Shown piece after piece: positions 5,782 to 6,206 of a stretch of DNA of 6,206 bases. The position numbers and the translations under genes were made by a program. The stretch spans positions 1 through 6,206 of the forward strand of contig JAUVAM010000261.1 of NCBI GenBank assembly GCA_030591745.1. The letters run 5' to 3'. Position 1 is the first letter of the stretch. Every line of letters starts with the position of its first letter. Under the pieces are notes generated by a model. It was not told the DNA's origin, did no database searches, and saw only the letters and a program-made list of their open reading frames with translations. Origin of the DNA: Deltaproteobacteria bacterium (GTDB lineage Bacteria > Myxococcota > B64-G9).

Positions 5782-6206
5782 CTATTCGGCTCCCAACAGC
5801 GCTGTCAATTCCGCCATCCCCTCTGCCTCAAAGGCCCGACGAAGATGGCCCAAGGCATATCGCATGCGGCTCTTGGCTGTGTTGATGGGGATGTCCAAAG
5901 TCTCGGCGACCTCGAGAAAAGGCATACCCGCCACCTCTCTGAGCAAGAACACCTGTCTCTGTTCAGCCGACAAGGCGCGGATGGCCACCAGAAGCTTCAA
6001 TCGCAAGGGTCCTCTGGATGCTTTCTCCTCCGGGCTTTCGCCTCCGTCCGATAATTTTTCTACCAGCGGCCGCTCGCACCGCCCAACGGGCTCATCCAGG
6101 GAACGGTGTCGCCGATACTTGCGCTTGCGCAACATATCCAGGCAAAGGTTGCGGGCGACGGCGTGGAGCCAGGTGGAAAAACGAGATCGAGCATGAAAAC
6201 GTTCCG
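5782..6206 (-). CDS. ECF-type RNA polymerase sigma factor, N-terminus outside the window
   Basis: The frame is open to the window edge, giving 140 visible residues; the first Met (coding at 6135) is internal, because family sequence continues upstream of it. The visible start, FSTWLHAVARNLCLDMLRKRK (residues 9-29 with F9 to K29), matches the end of sigma region 2, which melts and recognises the -10 element. A variable charged linker follows (about 30-68). Region 4 spans about 70-125, with ALSAEQRQVFLLREVAGM and the helix-turn-helix MPFLEVAETLDIPINTAKSR and the following RMRYALGHLRR, which reads the -35 element. ECF sigma factors are about 170-200 residues, so roughly 45-55 are missing. It is first of the visible - strand genes, 30 bp before the FadL-like gene. 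No anti-sigma gene follows it. The targets cannot be told from this window; self-regulation of its own operon is a common arrangement but unproven here. Confidence 0.93.
   Translation of the reverse strand, partial: ERFHARSRFSTWLHAVARNLCLDMLRKRKYRRHRSLDEPVGRCERPLVEKLSDGGESPEEKASRGPLRLKLLVAIRALSAEQRQVFLLREVAGMPFLEVAETLDIPINTAKSRMRYALGHLRRAFEAEGMAELTALLGAE

Noticed and set aside
5782..6135. A complete 117-residue sigma factor starting at the Met coded at 6135
   Set aside because: Sigma region 2 sequence (RFSTWLHAVARNLCLD) continues in frame upstream to the window edge, so this Met is internal and the gene is partial.

Overview
The window looks like chromosomal DNA of a Gram-negative bacterium. 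It encodes an outer-membrane beta-barrel protein with a signal peptide, a lipoprotein-type glycoside hydrolase and an ECF sigma factor. Genes are moderately GC-rich, tightly packed and preceded by strong GGAGG ribosome-binding sites. The mix would suit a deltaproteobacterium-like lineage (for example Myxococcota or Bradymonadota), but nothing here fixes the taxonomy. No mobile elements, CRISPR arrays, tRNA or rRNA genes were seen.

Left part, + strand (1-905): the end of an unrecognised reading frame is followed one base later by a short J-domain protein. The J protein has an HPD motif, only one CxxC pair set (half of the DnaJ zinc region) and one C-terminal beta-domain.

Middle, - strand (970-1890): two different Hsp20/alpha-crystallin chaperones lie 14 bp apart and read toward the J-protein gene. 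They share a promoter with a consensus TTGACA -35 box. The roughly 57-nt leader holds two hairpins. In the second, a run of seven U pairs with the AGGGAGG ribosome-binding sequence of the first hsp20 gene. This resembles a FourU RNA thermometer and is the most interesting item in the window.

Right part, - strand (1908-6206): an apparent operon reads ECF sigma factor (5' end outside the window), then a FadL/OmpP1-like outer-membrane protein, then a GH92 alpha-mannosidase-family lipoprotein, with gaps of 30 and 40 bp. The outer-membrane protein and surface glycosidase could work together in using external glycan or lipid-linked substrates, but that pairing is inferred from position only. No terminator was seen between the GH92 gene and the hsp20 promoter, so some read-through into the chaperone genes is possible.

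Overall, the left half is a small protein-quality-control cluster (J protein plus two small heat-shock proteins) and the right half is a cell-envelope operon headed by a sigma factor. No intergenic stretch exceeds about 111 bases. The 64 bases between the convergent J-protein and second hsp20 genes (906-969) show no hairpin-plus-T-run terminator.
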